64,000 nucleotides of DNA from assembly GCA_902525585.1 (NCBI GenBank), contig CABZHQ010000001.1, forward strand, positions 1-64,000, given 5' to 3'. The notes beneath the pieces are model-generated. The model saw only the letters and a list, made by a program, of their open reading frames with translations. It did not search any database and was not told the origin of the DNA. The position numbers were made by a program, and so were the translations under genes. Positions 8,534 to 18,288 of the stretch are shown piece by piece. This stretch comes from an uncultured Prochlorococcus sp. (GTDB lineage Bacteria > Cyanobacteriota > Cyanobacteriia > PCC-6307 > Cyanobiaceae). Every line of letters begins with the position of its first letter. Positions within the stretch are counted from its first letter, which is position 1.

Positions 8534-8731
8534 TTACTCAAGAATAGGTTCTAAAATATCCATTATCTGGTTTAATTGCTTGAGATATAATTTCAACCTG
8601 TCCGAATTATATTTAGTGTCTGAGAGTGGATGATACAAGTAAATTAACTTACGAACTATCCGTTTATTAATAAAACTTGTAATTACGTCAAAGATATAAA
8701 AAAGTCTTAAATTACTAGATAGATTATACAT
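8534..8731 (-). CDS. Hypothetical protein, 65 aa (doubtful)
   Basis: A short reading frame without a recognised domain. It is rich in Ile, Leu, Tyr and Lys, with a hydrophobic N-terminal third and a helix-prone C-terminus (LKQLNQIMDILEPILE). It begins with ATG but has no clear ribosome binding site. It is kept because the stretch otherwise holds no gene and composition is protein-like; it could be a chance ORF. Confidence 0.35.
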   Translation of the reverse strand: MYNLSSNLRLFYIFDVITSFINKRIVRKLIYLYHPLSDTKYNSDRLKLYLKQLNQIMDILEPILE

Positions 8732-8834
8732 AAAAGACTATACTTCAATCCTTTTAACTTTTATAAGTGTTACCTTTGAAAGATGATTTTTAAAATCATT
8801 ATATTTGATTATCACGTGGAATATTAGAACTTAT

Positions 8835-9383
8835 ATGTACAAAAAAAATCAAAATTTCAAATCACTAATTTTTAAAGTCTTTTTTACTTATTCAGTAGTA
8901 TATCTTTTGGCATTACTATTTAAATATAACAATGATGTTGAATCTTTACTAAATAATATTCAATACAGATATTTGATAGTTTTGAACATAATTTCTATTT
9001 TTTTAGGTTTACCTTTATCAATTATTTTTGACTTTATATTAATAAAGCTTTTTGGGTTATATTATGTTTTATTTTTTTCTCCTTCTTTAACTATTTTGAG
9101 TTTTATTCAAGTTCTTATTCTGAGAAAAATTAATTTAAAACTTTTAAAAAGAACATCTTTATTTAAAAAAATAGAAAATAATTATCTTTTAAAATTATTC
9201 AAAAACTTTGATTTTAGATCTTCTTACATAATAATTATTAGGTCATTCCCAATTCTGCCTCATATTTTAGGTAGTTATATTATTGCCTCTTCAAAAATTC
9301 AAAAAAAGGTTATTTTAATAAATACATTTTTGGGCTCATTTTTTTATTATGTTTTTCTATACTTAATTATTTTTAATGTCTAG
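8835..9383 (+). CDS. Small polytopic membrane protein, VTT/DedA-like, 182 aa
   Basis: Four to five hydrophobic segments are visible. The pattern FLGLPLSIIFDFILIKLFGL followed by a later RSFPILPHILGSYIIAS resembles the VTT (SNARE-associated, TVP38/DedA) domain, where a G-rich re-entrant loop and an R-x-x-P-x-x-P segment are typical. DedA/VTT proteins are implicated in lipid scrambling or envelope maintenance. Similarity is weak, so the call is tentative. A TTG at 8805 would add ten residues; ATG 8835 gives the more usual basic N-terminus before the first helix. Confidence 0.5.
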   Translation: MYKKNQNFKSLIFKVFFTYSVVYLLALLFKYNNDVESLLNNIQYRYLIVLNIISIFLGLPLSIIFDFILIKLFGLYYVLFFSPSLTILSFIQVLILRKINLKLLKRTSLFKKIENNYLLKLFKNFDFRSSYIIIIRSFPILPHILGSYIIASSKIQKKVILINTFLGSFFYYVFLYLIIFNV

Positions 9384-9579
9384 TTCAACTTATTTATGAA
9401 GCCTTGCAAACTTAAAAAATTTTACATAAGTTTTAATTCTCATAATTGGTAGATAAATTTAGAATTTTAAAAAATTTTTTTTTATAAGGGGATTATTTTC
9501 TCGAAACTTTGAGATTGATTAATTTTGTTTCGATTGCTTATAATTAAAAAATTACTATGAAAATATAAGAAGTCTTTAT

Positions 9580-11400
9580 ATGAGGTTTGTTTTTTATTTA
9601 TTTGTATTTAGTCAATTATTAAACTTTATTGGAGTATTTGCAGAAAAAGTAAAAGAAGATTCGTCAAGATTAAATACGATTAATTGGGAAAAGCTAGAGG
9701 AAAATAAATCAAAAACATTTAAAAAGATTATCTGGAGATCCTACAAGAATGATGAATATTTTGGGAATAAAAAACAACAAAGTTCAATACTACAAAAGAC
9801 TAAATCATCAAACAAAGAAATAATTTCTGAATCTTCAAAAAATTCAGGTTCTTCTATTACTGAAATTGAACCATATTTGCCTCTCAATAATTTCCTTGAA
9901 TATGATAATTTTCAAACTTCAGTCAGGTGGAAATCATCTTTTGATGGAGGTGCAGGAGGAGGGACCGGCCAACAGAATCCTTCATTTGTATTAGATTATG
10001 GGATGTCAGATTCTTCTTTAATGACCATTAACTTCTCTGAGGCTGATGATAAATTATACAATACAATCAATGGTCAAGAAGTAGATTATCATTGGCAAAA
10101 CTATGCTTTTTCATTTAAGAAAAAATTATTAAATAATAATGAAAATGGCTTTGCAATATCAATAGTTCCAACCCTTGAGTATTGGAGGCATGCTAGTGGT
10201 TCTAGGGATTCTAAAAGTATTTATAATCAGAAAGATAGTCTAGATGGTAGAGATAGATTTGATAATTTGATTGGATCTTTATCTTTGCCTATATCAAAAA
10301 AATTAAATGAAAATTTTATTGCATTAATTGTTCCCGGCGTTACATTCTTGCCTGAGAAATTAGGTTCAAAAGGAATCGGAAAAAATGCGTATGGTAATAA
10401 TTTTTATATTGGAAGCGGTATTGTCTTAGATATAGCTAAAGATTTTAATTTTCTCGCGTCATATACATCTCCTTTAGGCCCAGGCAATAATTATTTTGAT
10501 AAAGATTTAAATTATTCTAGAAAACCTGTTTATAGTATTGGTTTAGGATGGAATGTTAATTCTAAGATTGGTTTTGAAGGGAAAATAACAAATTCATTTG
10601 GAGCTTCCCCTTCGACTGGATTGCTAACGATCCCATCAGATAATCAGCCACTCTACTCTGCCAATATAACTTATAAACCTCACGGAGAGGATACATATCT
10701 TACTCCTCTAAATGAAAGAGATAAATTGATTAGCACAGGAGGGATTACTGTAAATAATGCCTTAATGCCAAGAGTTGGGACTTCACAAATTAATTTTAAC
10801 TATGATAGTAAGGGAAATTTGTTTGGTTCTTTTGGTTACCCTTTATCAAATATATTCAAATTAGAGCTTCTAAATATTGGAAGTTTTAATGAAGTAAAAT
10901 TCAGCGGTTATAAAAATTCAAATTTATATTCAACTTACTTCGATGACAGTAATTTAAATTTCAGATTAGGAGGTAAATTATTAATATTTAGTCCTCAAAA
11001 AAATGATCTTTATTGGATGTCTTTAAGATCATCGTTTGGAAGAAATAACCATACTAATCAAGGTTACTTATTTTCTGAATTAATAAATACTTTTAGAGTA
11101 AACAATTGGTTAGCATTTAATATTAGTCCAAAATATTTCTTAAGCGGGGTTGAAAGTTTTGGTGGGATAGGGTTCTCAAGTTATATAAATTTATTAGATA
11201 ATTTAATGCTTATCCCAGAAATAAATAAATCAATTAAAAATAATTCCGAACTAAATTCTACTATTGCATTGAGATATTCTTTCTCGCCAGAAAAGTCATT
11301 AGATTTATATTATTCTAATGCTGTAGGAGTACAAGACGTTGGACAACTTCTTAAAGATAAAGATTATAGGTTTGGAATTAAGTTGAATTTTTTACTTTAA
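9580..11400 (+). CDS. Predicted outer-membrane beta-barrel protein, 606 aa
   Basis: Unrecognised large secreted protein. A signal peptide (MRFVFYLFVFSQLL to about VFAEK) is followed by a Ser/Lys-rich linker of about 90 residues and then some 500 residues of alternating polar/hydrophobic strands with many Asn, Gly and aromatic residues, ending FGIKLNFLL. This is the signature of an outer-membrane barrel. A Gly-rich turn GGAGGGTGQQNPSF (about residue 124) marks the barrel start. It may be a marine-picocyanobacterial family. Transport or structural roles cannot be told from sequence. Confidence 0.65.
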   Translation: MRFVFYLFVFSQLLNFIGVFAEKVKEDSSRLNTINWEKLEENKSKTFKKIIWRSYKNDEYFGNKKQQSSILQKTKSSNKEIISESSKNSGSSITEIEPYLPLNNFLEYDNFQTSVRWKSSFDGGAGGGTGQQNPSFVLDYGMSDSSLMTINFSEADDKLYNTINGQEVDYHWQNYAFSFKKKLLNNNENGFAISIVPTLEYWRHASGSRDSKSIYNQKDSLDGRDRFDNLIGSLSLPISKKLNENFIALIVPGVTFLPEKLGSKGIGKNAYGNNFYIGSGIVLDIAKDFNFLASYTSPLGPGNNYFDKDLNYSRKPVYSIGLGWNVNSKIGFEGKITNSFGASPSTGLLTIPSDNQPLYSANITYKPHGEDTYLTPLNERDKLISTGGITVNNALMPRVGTSQINFNYDSKGNLFGSFGYPLSNIFKLELLNIGSFNEVKFSGYKNSNLYSTYFDDSNLNFRLGGKLLIFSPQKNDLYWMSLRSSFGRNNHTNQGYLFSELINTFRVNNWLAFNISPKYFLSGVESFGGIGFSSYINLLDNLMLIPEINKSIKNNSELNSTIALRYSFSPEKSLDLYYSNAVGVQDVGQLLKDKDYRFGIKLNFLL

Positions 11401-11410
11401 AAAAGAAAAT

Positions 11411-11662
11411 TTAGCTTTCCCAAAAGGGATCTGTAGTTAAAGAAACTTTTAATAGACTTTTTTTATTACTTTTAATATTACTTATACAAGCCCTTACCGT
11501 TTCACCATTTACATCTATCTCGCAGGCGCCGCAACTACCTGTTAAGCAGCCAGTTGGAATTTCTAAACCTGCTTTTTCTGCATGTGAGAACCAATCATCA
11601 CCTTCAGAAGCATAGGTCTCTTTATCGTTTGACCATAGAATTTTAATTTTTTTATCTTTCAA
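11411..11662 (-). CDS. Small plant-type [2Fe-2S] ferredoxin, 83 aa
   Basis: Soluble electron carrier. Four cysteines are placed as in plant-type ferredoxins: Cys39, Cys44 and Cys47 (GCLTGSCGACEID) and Cys59 (RACIS). It is shorter than PetF, with a truncated C-terminus, and so likely a specialised ferredoxin rather than the main photosynthetic one. It starts inside the end of cobQ (ATGA overlap of 4 bases), which suggests translational coupling. Whether it serves cobalamin synthesis or another oxidoreductase is not known. Confidence 0.88.
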   Translation of the reverse strand: MKDKKIKILWSNDKETYASEGDDWFSHAEKAGLEIPTGCLTGSCGACEIDVNGETVRACISNIKSNKKSLLKVSLTTDPFWES

Positions 11663-13188
11663 TTAAGTAATGATGTGATATTTAAATGTTTATCAAATTC
11701 ATTGGCAAGATTATCAATTATTGATTCTCTTTTATTTTTAAAGGATATTGATTTTTTATTAAATATCGGTAAATTTTTGTTTTTCCTTATTAAATTTATA
11801 TATTGATCTCTCCAATTGTCATTCTCAAAGATCCCGTGAATGTATGTACCTACGATAGTTCCACCTTCTTTATTTTCAGTGTACCAACCAAGATCTAAAT
11901 CCTTAAAAATAGGCTTAATCTTCTTGAGGTTTTGAGTTTTGTCTAATTCAGTTTTGCCGTTGTGAATTTCGAATCCATTAATTTTTGAGTGACATGGCCA
12001 TAAAGATTCTGAGCTAATTTGTCGAGTTAATTTTTTCTCAATGAAAGTGGTTTTTAATGGCAATAATCCAATGCCTTTAATTTTGTTACCTGAGTATGTT
12101 TTTGATCCCTCTTTAAAATAAGGATCTTCAAGAAATGTGCCCAACATTTGTAACCCTCCACATATCCCAATTATATTTCCCTTATTATTTGAATATTCTC
12201 TAATATCTTGAGATAAACCTGACTTTTCAAGAAATAATTGATCTTTAATAGTTTGTTTACTCCCGGGAAGAATTACAAAGCTATACTTTTTCAGGTTTTG
12301 TGTTTCTTTAATCCATTCAATAAATATTGATTCTTCATTTTCTAATGGATCAAAATCTGAAAAATTGCTCATAGATGGCAATTTTACAATTCCAACTTTG
12401 ATCTCAGGATTTGAGAAACGTGATTTTTTTTCTATTAAATCTAAAGAATCTTCTGGGGGGAATGAATCAGTTAACCAAGGAATAATTCCGATAATAGGGA
12501 TTTTAGTTTTACTTTCTATCCATTTTTTCCCTTCTTCAAATAATGAGAGGTCTCCTCTGAATCTATTTATAATAATTCCCTTAATAAGTTTTTTTTCTTC
12601 TGGTTTCATTAATTCAAGAGTTCCGATTATTTGTGCAAATACACCTCCCCTTTCAATATCAGTAACTAAAATGCAATTTGCATTTAAATACTTAGCAACT
12701 CTTAAATTAGTAAGATCTCTATGAATTAAATTCATTTCTACTGGACTTCCAGCTCCTTCGATAATTAAACGGCAATTCGGGCTGCTTTCATAAATAGAAC
12801 TAAGACTTTTCTTTATTACTTCCCAGCCTGGAATAAACCAATCTTTGTAGTAATTTTTGGCAGTTGTTATTCCTTTACTTTTGCCGAGGTGAATAACCTC
12901 ACTCGTTGAATTGCCTTGTGGTTTTAATAAAATCGGATTCATCTCTGCAGAAGGATTAATACCACAAGCAAAAGCCTGAAGTGCTTGTGAATATGCCATC
13001 TCTCCACCTTCCCAATCAACCCAAGCGTTGTTACTCATATTCTGTCCTTTAAAAGGTATTGGCTCTTCACCTAAATTTTTAAGAATCCTGCAAATAGCAG
13101 TAACAGTTAAAGACTTCCCTGAACCACTTGAAGTCCCAAGTACCATTATTGGTTTCTTTATTTCATGTAAATTTGCTTCTGACTCCAT
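11659..13188 (-). CDS. cobQ: Cobyric acid synthase
   Basis: Glutamine-dependent amidotransferase that amidates four side-chain carboxylates of adenosylcobyrinate a,c-diamide in cobalamin (pseudocobalamin in marine cyanobacteria) synthesis. The N-terminal BioD-like ATPase domain carries GTSSGSGKSLTVTAICR (residues 18-34) and KGQNMSNNAW. The C-terminal class-I amidotransferase domain has the nucleophile loop GICGGLQMLG and the catalytic His in TYIHGIFEND. Length 509 aa is normal. It overlaps the downstream ferredoxin gene and is divergent from maf. Confidence 0.96.
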   Translation of the reverse strand: MESEANLHEIKKPIMVLGTSSGSGKSLTVTAICRILKNLGEEPIPFKGQNMSNNAWVDWEGGEMAYSQALQAFACGINPSAEMNPILLKPQGNSTSEVIHLGKSKGITTAKNYYKDWFIPGWEVIKKSLSSIYESSPNCRLIIEGAGSPVEMNLIHRDLTNLRVAKYLNANCILVTDIERGGVFAQIIGTLELMKPEEKKLIKGIIINRFRGDLSLFEEGKKWIESKTKIPIIGIIPWLTDSFPPEDSLDLIEKKSRFSNPEIKVGIVKLPSMSNFSDFDPLENEESIFIEWIKETQNLKKYSFVILPGSKQTIKDQLFLEKSGLSQDIREYSNNKGNIIGICGGLQMLGTFLEDPYFKEGSKTYSGNKIKGIGLLPLKTTFIEKKLTRQISSESLWPCHSKINGFEIHNGKTELDKTQNLKKIKPIFKDLDLGWYTENKEGGTIVGTYIHGIFENDNWRDQYINLIRKNKNLPIFNKKSISFKNKRESIIDNLANEFDKHLNITSLLN

Positions 13189-13228
13189 TAGTTATTTATA
13201 TTAATTTTAAAATTTATTAATTAATAAA

Positions 13229-13867
13229 TTGAATTATAATTTGAAAAAAAAAATTGTGTTAATTCTAGCCTCTGCTTCTCAATCTAGAAAGAAATTACTA
13301 GAAAATTGTCAAATTGAATTTATCCAAATATCAAGTGACTTTGATGAAACTACTATTCAAGAAAAGAATATATTTAATTTAGCTTTGGAATTATCTTTTC
13401 AAAAGGCTAATTGTTTATCTGAAAATATTCAAAACATATCATTGCCTGAAGAATTTAATCATGGTCCTTTAGAAATCCTTGGGTGCGATTCAATTTTTGA
13501 ATTTAATGGAAAACCTTATGGAAAACCATCTAATAAAGAGGAGGCATTTCTTAGATGGAAAAAAATGTCAGGAGAATTTGGATTTTTACATACTGGTCAT
13601 ACATTAATAATTGGGCATTTCGATTCAACTTTAAGAATTTTTAAAATCGCCGAAATAATAAAAAAAACAGTAAGTTCAAGAGTTTATTTTTGTAAGTTGG
13701 AAGATTGGGAAATCAAGAGTTATGTAGATACAAATGAACCTTTATATTGCGCAGGAGGATTTGCCTTGGAAGGTATAGGTAGTAAATACATAGAGAAAAT
13801 AGAGGGTTGTTTTAGTAATGTAATGGGTTTAAGTCTGCCATGGCTTAGAGAAAATTTATATAGCTAA
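13229..13867 (+). CDS. maf: Maf-like nucleotide pyrophosphatase
   Basis: House-cleaning nucleoside triphosphate pyrophosphatase of the Maf/ITPase superfamily, which removes non-canonical or modified pyrimidine nucleotides. The signature [13 protein letters not shown] is at residues 11-23, and later [16 protein letters not shown] carries the catalytic Asp and KP motif. [11 protein letters not shown] and [10 protein letters not shown] near the C-terminus are family hallmarks. The start is TTG 13229 or TTG 13241; no ATG precedes the signature, so a non-ATG start is needed. Confidence 0.93.
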   Translation: MNYNLKKKIVLILASASQSRKKLLENCQIEFIQISSDFDETTIQEKNIFNLALELSFQKANCLSENIQNISLPEEFNHGPLEILGCDSIFEFNGKPYGKPSNKEEAFLRWKKMSGEFGFLHTGHTLIIGHFDSTLRIFKIAEIIKKTVSSRVYFCKLEDWEIKSYVDTNEPLYCAGGFALEGIGSKYIEKIEGCFSNVMGLSLPWLRENLYS

Positions 13868-13879
13868 TAAAATTGAGCA

Positions 13880-13914
13880 AAAAAAAAACCCTATCGTAGG
13901 ATAGGGCTTTTTTA
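13880..13914 (+). terminator. Bidirectional terminator between maf and psbC
   Basis: CCCTATC (13889-13895) pairs with GATAGGG (13900-13906) around loop GTAG, with nine As before and six Ts after, so it can end both the maf and the psbDC transcripts. Confidence 0.9.
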
Positions 13915-13927
13915 GTTGAGATAAAGA

Positions 13928-15310
13928 TTAATCTAAATCAGGCATTTCAAGAGCTGGTTCACTCTTTCTGTCGATTCCTTTTTCGAAACCAGCAGCGGCT
14001 GCTCTAGCACGTCCAGCATGCCAAAGATGACCAATGAATGTAAACCATCCTAGGAAGAATTGAGCTGCAGCTAACCATTGTCTTAAATTAACGAAGTTAA
14101 CAGCATTAGGCTCTGTAATGATTCCACCAACAGAATTGATAGAAGCGTTAGGAGCATGAGTCATATATTCAGCAGCTCTTCTTACCTGCCAAGGCTGAAT
14201 ATCATTTTGGATTTTCTCAAGGCTCAAACCATTAGGTCCTCTTAAAGGCTCTAACCATGGCCCTCTGAAATCCCAAAATCTCATTGTTTCACCACCAAAT
14301 ATAATTTCACCAGTAGGAGATCTCATGAGATACTTACCTAAACCTGTTGGTCCCATTGTTGAACCTACGTTAGCTCCAATTCTTTGATCTCTCACTAGGA
14401 AAGTAAAGCTTTGAGCTTGTGAAGCTTCAGCATTTGTTGGACCATAAAACTCTGAAGGGTAAGCAGTGTTGTTAAACCAGATGAAAGTCGAAGCAATAAA
14501 ACTTGCTACACAAATTCCACCAAGTGCGTAACTTAATAGTCCTTCACCATTCCAGATAAAAGCTCTTCTAGCCCATCCAAAAGGTTTGGTAAAAATATGG
14601 AATATTCCTCCAATAATTGCAGTAATACCCACATAAACATGTCCACCAACAATATCTTCTATGGAGTTAACACCGATTATTGAACCAGCTCCTCCCCATG
14701 GAGATCTGAATAGATAACCAAGAATAACTCTTGGATCTAAGGTTGGGTTTACAAGTCTGACTTCACCACCACCTGGTGCCCATGTGTCATATGCACCGCC
14801 AATAAAACACCAGTTTACTGACCATGCTAATGCACCTACACCCAGAACAATCAAATGATATCCAAGGATATTCGTCATTTGATTTTTATCTCTCCAATCG
14901 GTTGAGAAAAATGGAAAATCTTCTTCAAGTTTTTCTGGACCTGCTAATGAATGGTAAATACCACCAAAACCAAGTACAGCGGAAGCTATCAAGTGAACCA
15001 CGCCTGCTTGGAAGAAAGGCATGATATCAGTAACTTCACCACCAGGACCTATTCCATAGCCAAACATTGCAACGTGTGGCATACAGATTAAACCTTGCTC
15101 CCACATTGGTTTATCAAAAGTAAAATGATTAACCTCAAAGAGCATCATTGCTCCAGCCCAAAAGACTATTAGTCCAGAGTGAGCAATGTGAGCTCCTAAT
15201 AAACGTCCAGATAAATTGATTAATCTAGCATTACCTACATACCAGGCATAACCAGTTTCCTCAATACTTTGGTTTGGAGCTCTTAATAAATTATTAAAGG
15301 GCGTTTCCAC
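13928..15310 (-). CDS. psbC: Photosystem II CP43 chlorophyll protein
   Basis: Core antenna protein of photosystem II in the thylakoid membrane. The six transmembrane helices with paired histidines, the large lumenal loop with the conserved [20 protein letters not shown] segment (which lies near the oxygen-evolving cluster), and the end [10 protein letters not shown] are as in all CP43. The start is GTG at 15310 (protein beginning [12 protein letters not shown], 460 aa), not the upstream in-frame ATG. A GAGGAGGT ribosome binding site lies about 9 bases before it, inside psbD. It overlaps psbD by 17 bases. Confidence 0.97.
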   Translation of the reverse strand: METPFNNLLRAPNQSIEETGYAWYVGNARLINLSGRLLGAHIAHSGLIVFWAGAMMLFEVNHFTFDKPMWEQGLICMPHVAMFGYGIGPGGEVTDIMPFFQAGVVHLIASAVLGFGGIYHSLAGPEKLEEDFPFFSTDWRDKNQMTNILGYHLIVLGVGALAWSVNWCFIGGAYDTWAPGGGEVRLVNPTLDPRVILGYLFRSPWGGAGSIIGVNSIEDIVGGHVYVGITAIIGGIFHIFTKPFGWARRAFIWNGEGLLSYALGGICVASFIASTFIWFNNTAYPSEFYGPTNAEASQAQSFTFLVRDQRIGANVGSTMGPTGLGKYLMRSPTGEIIFGGETMRFWDFRGPWLEPLRGPNGLSLEKIQNDIQPWQVRRAAEYMTHAPNASINSVGGIITEPNAVNFVNLRQWLAAAQFFLGWFTFIGHLWHAGRARAAAAGFEKGIDRKSEPALEMPDLD

Positions 15311-16370
15311 GTGGAAGAACCTCCTCAGGGAATACAAAGTTTTCGTGTGGTTGATCCACAGAAGACATCCATGCTCGCATACCTTCGTTCAAAAGTATAT
15401 TTTTTGTATAGAAAGTTTCAAATTCTGGATCTTCTGCTGCACGGATTTCTTGGCTTACGAAATCATAAGCTCTTAAGTTTAGTGCTAAGCCTACAATACC
15501 AATTGAAGAAGTCCACATACCCATAACAGGTACAAATAGCATCAAGAAATGTAAGAAACGCTTGTTTGAGAAAGCAATACCGAAGATTTGACTCCAGAAT
15601 CTATTAGCTGTAATCATTGAATAAGTTTCTTCTTCTTGAGTTGGGTCAAAAGCTCTAAAAGTTGAACTTTGAACCTTACCATCTGTATAAATACTTGTAT
15701 CTTCATACAAAGTGTTTTGTACTGTAGCTCCATGGATAGCACAAAGTAGAGCACCACCAAGAATTCCAGCAACACCCATCATATGAAATGGATTTAAAGT
15801 AATATTGTGAAAACCTTGAATGAACAGAATATAACGGAAGATTGCTGCAACACCGAATGAAGGTGCGAAGAACCAACTATGCTGTCCTAAAGGATAAATA
15901 AGGAAAATACTTGTGAATACTGCAATTACTGCTGAGAATGCTAAAGCGTTGTAAGGTCTAATTCCAACAAGGCCAGCAATTTCAAACTGACGAAGCATAA
16001 AACCAATTAGGCCAAATACTCCATGTAATGCAACGAAATTCCAAAGTCCACCAAGCTGTAGCCATCTTACAAAGCTACCTTGGGCTTCAGGACCCCATAA
16101 AAATAGAAGACTGTGTCCCATGGCATCACCAGGGGTGCTTACAGCTGCTGTTAAAAAGTTACAACCTTCAAGGTATGAGCTTGCAACTCCGTGTGTGTAC
16201 CAAGAGGTAACAAATGTTGTTCCGACGAACCAACCACCTATAGCAAGATATGCACAAGGAAGTAAAAGTAGTCCGGACCAACCAATAAATACAAAGCGGT
16301 CGCGCTTCAACCAATCATCGAGGACATCAAACCATCCTCTTTGTGGGGCGCTACCAACTGCGATCGTCAT
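15294..16370 (-). CDS. psbD: Photosystem II D2 reaction-centre protein
   Basis: D2 subunit of the photosystem II heart, binding the P680 chlorophylls, pheophytin and QA. Five membrane helices are visible. Tyr159 ([11 protein letters not shown]) is the TyrD radical site (Tyr160 in plants), His196 (LNPFHMMGV) the chlorophyll ligand, and His213 ([10 protein letters not shown]) an iron/QA ligand. It is 358 residues with the usual end [16 protein letters not shown]. It is the first gene of the psbDC operon, with psbC starting within it. Confidence 0.98.
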   Translation of the reverse strand: MTIAVGSAPQRGWFDVLDDWLKRDRFVFIGWSGLLLLPCAYLAIGGWFVGTTFVTSWYTHGVASSYLEGCNFLTAAVSTPGDAMGHSLLFLWGPEAQGSFVRWLQLGGLWNFVALHGVFGLIGFMLRQFEIAGLVGIRPYNALAFSAVIAVFTSIFLIYPLGQHSWFFAPSFGVAAIFRYILFIQGFHNITLNPFHMMGVAGILGGALLCAIHGATVQNTLYEDTSIYTDGKVQSSTFRAFDPTQEEETYSMITANRFWSQIFGIAFSNKRFLHFLMLFVPVMGMWTSSIGIVGLALNLRAYDFVSQEIRAAEDPEFETFYTKNILLNEGMRAWMSSVDQPHENFVFPEEVLPRGNAL

Positions 16371-16553
16371 GAGAAATCGTTTTTAGCTTCGGGATACGCA
16401 GTGACTTTAACAAAGATTGAGAGTAATGTGGGGAAATATTTGTATATCTGAAATGCCTTGTAAAGCTTTCCTGACTTTTTTATTAAAAATTAGGTAAGAA
16501 TACTCCCTTAGTTTGTTAAATTATTTGAATTAGGTTCTAAAAAAAAGATAAAA

Positions 16554-17111
16554 ATGAATTCAGACCTCAAGTCATTCGATAAAATCGAACAAAAAATTGG
16601 TGGATCAAGAAAAATTTCAAATTATATTATTGGAGGAATGTTGACTATAGGAGGTATTGGTTTTCTTTTGGCTTCTATATCTAGCTACACAGGAAGGGAT
16701 TTATTACCTTTAGGAAATCCTTCAACTTTGTTGTTTATCCCTCAAGGAATAATAATGGGAGCATACGGGGTAATAGCTAATTTATTAAATTTTTACTTGT
16801 GGTATTTGGTTTACATAAACTTTGGTTCAGGAAGTAATTATTTTGATAAATCCTCAAAATCTGTAGAAATAAAAAGAAAGGGACTATTTAAAGATGTTGA
16901 AGTTAAATTAAATTTTGATGAAATTAAATCGGTTAAGTTAGATATTAGTGAGGGATTTAATCCTAGAAGAAGAATTGCTTTAGTTTTAAAAGGCAGAAAA
17001 AAACCTCTCCCTTTAAGCGGAGCAGGTGAACTTAAACCACTGCTTCAAGTTGAAGAAGAAGGAGCTCGTCTGGCTAAATTTTTGGATGTTAATTTGGAGG
17101 GTTTAAAATAA
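16554..17111 (+). CDS. ycf4: Photosystem I assembly protein Ycf4
   Basis: Thylakoid membrane protein that helps assemble photosystem I. Two hydrophobic segments (IIGGMLTIGGIGFLLASISS near residue 22 and PQGIIMGAYGVIANLLNFYLW near 64) precede a stromal domain with GFNPRRRIALVLKGRKKPL and the end ARLAKFLDVNLEGL. 185 residues is normal. Its last bases GGAGGGTTTAAAATAA carry both a ribosome binding site and the apparent start of the next gene. Confidence 0.95.
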   Translation: MNSDLKSFDKIEQKIGGSRKISNYIIGGMLTIGGIGFLLASISSYTGRDLLPLGNPSTLLFIPQGIIMGAYGVIANLLNFYLWYLVYINFGSGSNYFDKSSKSVEIKRKGLFKDVEVKLNFDEIKSVKLDISEGFNPRRRIALVLKGRKKPLPLSGAGELKPLLQVEEEGARLAKFLDVNLEGLK

Positions 17112-17764
17112 AAAAAAAATATTTTTTAAGAACATTATCTTTTATACAGGTTTTATTTTTGATGCAAGCTTGTAGTTATAAAAAACAGTTTGATTCAAAT
17201 TATTACTGCCAAAAACTTAAATTTAGTTGTATTCAGAGTAATAAAGTAGTTAATTTCAAAACTTCAAAAGGTAATTTTGAGGTTAAATTATTTGGTAAAG
17301 ACAACCCAGTAACAGTATCAAACTTTCTGGAAAACATAGACAATAATATTTACGTAAATCAAAAATTTTATAAAATAATAAATTTTTCCCAAATAAGGTT
17401 TATACATGGTGGAGTTAATCCAGAAAATAAACTTTATATTGAAGGAAAACAAAACTTGAAAAAGACAAGTCCATTAATACCTCTAGAAATAAAATTCAAA
17501 GAAGAAATTAAACCAAGATATAACTATCAGATAAAAAATCCTAATGAAACTGAAAATTTAGTTAATACTTTTGAGAATGGTTCAATCGCTATGGTTAAGA
17601 GCGGTAAGGATATGTCTTCATCAACGGAATTCTTTTTTGTAACAAGTAATATCCCAGAACTAGATGGAAGATATTCTATTTTTGGAAAGATTATTAAAGG
17701 ATTAGATGTACTCAAAAAAATCAATAAAGAAGACTACATAAAGTCAGTCCAGATAACTAATTAA
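17108..17764 (+). CDS. Cyclophilin-type peptidyl-prolyl isomerase, probable lipoprotein, apparent ATA start
   Basis: Predicted periplasmic or lumenal peptidyl-prolyl cis-trans isomerase. The cyclophilin fold starts with [20 protein letters not shown] and ends with [20 protein letters not shown]. From ATA at 17108 the frame gives [21 protein letters not shown], a basic, hydrophobic leader ending in a lipobox-like LMQAC (Cys22). GGAGG lies 7 bases before this ATA, and the ATA overlaps the ycf4 stop as ATAA. The next usable starts (TTG 17159, ATG 17162) would remove the leader and leave the cysteine at residue 4 or 5. The isomerase call is firm; the start is inferred. Some active-site residues are degenerate compared with human cyclophilin A. 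Confidence 0.8.
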   Translation: MKKKYFLRTLSFIQVLFLMQACSYKKQFDSNYYCQKLKFSCIQSNKVVNFKTSKGNFEVKLFGKDNPVTVSNFLENIDNNIYVNQKFYKIINFSQIRFIHGGVNPENKLYIEGKQNLKKTSPLIPLEIKFKEEIKPRYNYQIKNPNETENLVNTFENGSIAMVKSGKDMSSSTEFFFVTSNIPELDGRYSIFGKIIKGLDVLKKINKEDYIKSVQITN

Positions 17765-18285
17765 ATTTCTAGAGAATATTTGTTTATTTTCAACATTTCT
17801 GTATTAACTCCCGAAGAGCGTTTAAGAGCTACCTTACCAGTTCTCGCTATTTCAAGGATGCCGTATGGCTCGAGTAATTTCTCTAGAGCAACTAACTTCC
17901 CAGGATCTCCAACCACCTCGAGAGTTAAGGCCATATCTGATACATCAACAACTTTTGCACGGAAAATCTGTACTATATCAAGGATATTACTCCTAGTATC
18001 TTCTTTCGATGAAACTTTTAGTAACATCAATTCCCTTTCAACAGCTGCGAGATTAGTAAAATCTACAACCCCCAGAACATTAAATAGTTTATTAAGTTGC
18101 TTAGTCATTTGTTGAAGAGTTTCATCATCACCCTCTACTACCATTGTTAACCTTGAAATCCCTTTAGATTCTGCAGGTCCTACTGCAAGACTATCTATGT
18201 TGAATCCCCTTCTAGCGAAGAGACCTGAGATTCTACTCAAGGCTCCAGATTCATCTTCTACAAGAACTGATAATGTATGTTTCAT
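17761..18285 (-). CDS. ilvN: Acetolactate synthase regulatory subunit
   Basis: Small subunit that binds branched-chain amino acids and makes acetohydroxyacid synthase sensitive to feedback. The N-terminal ACT domain is [19 protein letters not shown] through the [11 protein letters not shown] segment. The C-terminal ALS_ss domain includes [20 protein letters not shown]. At 174 residues it is full length. Its stop overlaps that of the convergent cyclophilin gene. It lies 3 bases after an alpha/beta hydrolase gene on the same strand, so they are co-transcribed. The large subunit ilvB is not in this window. Confidence 0.96.
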   Translation of the reverse strand: MKHTLSVLVEDESGALSRISGLFARRGFNIDSLAVGPAESKGISRLTMVVEGDDETLQQMTKQLNKLFNVLGVVDFTNLAAVERELMLLKVSSKEDTRSNILDIVQIFRAKVVDVSDMALTLEVVGDPGKLVALEKLLEPYGILEIARTGKVALKRSSGVNTEMLKINKYSLEI

Positions 18286-18288
18286 ATT

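Noticed and set aside
12365..12724. Plus-strand frame of 119 codons inside cobQ
   Set aside because: It is antisense to a well-conserved gene and has no start signal or domain; a shadow of cobQ codon use.
15311..16386. Several plus-strand frames opposite psbD and psbC
   Set aside because: Antisense to highly conserved photosystem genes, with no RBS; not genes.
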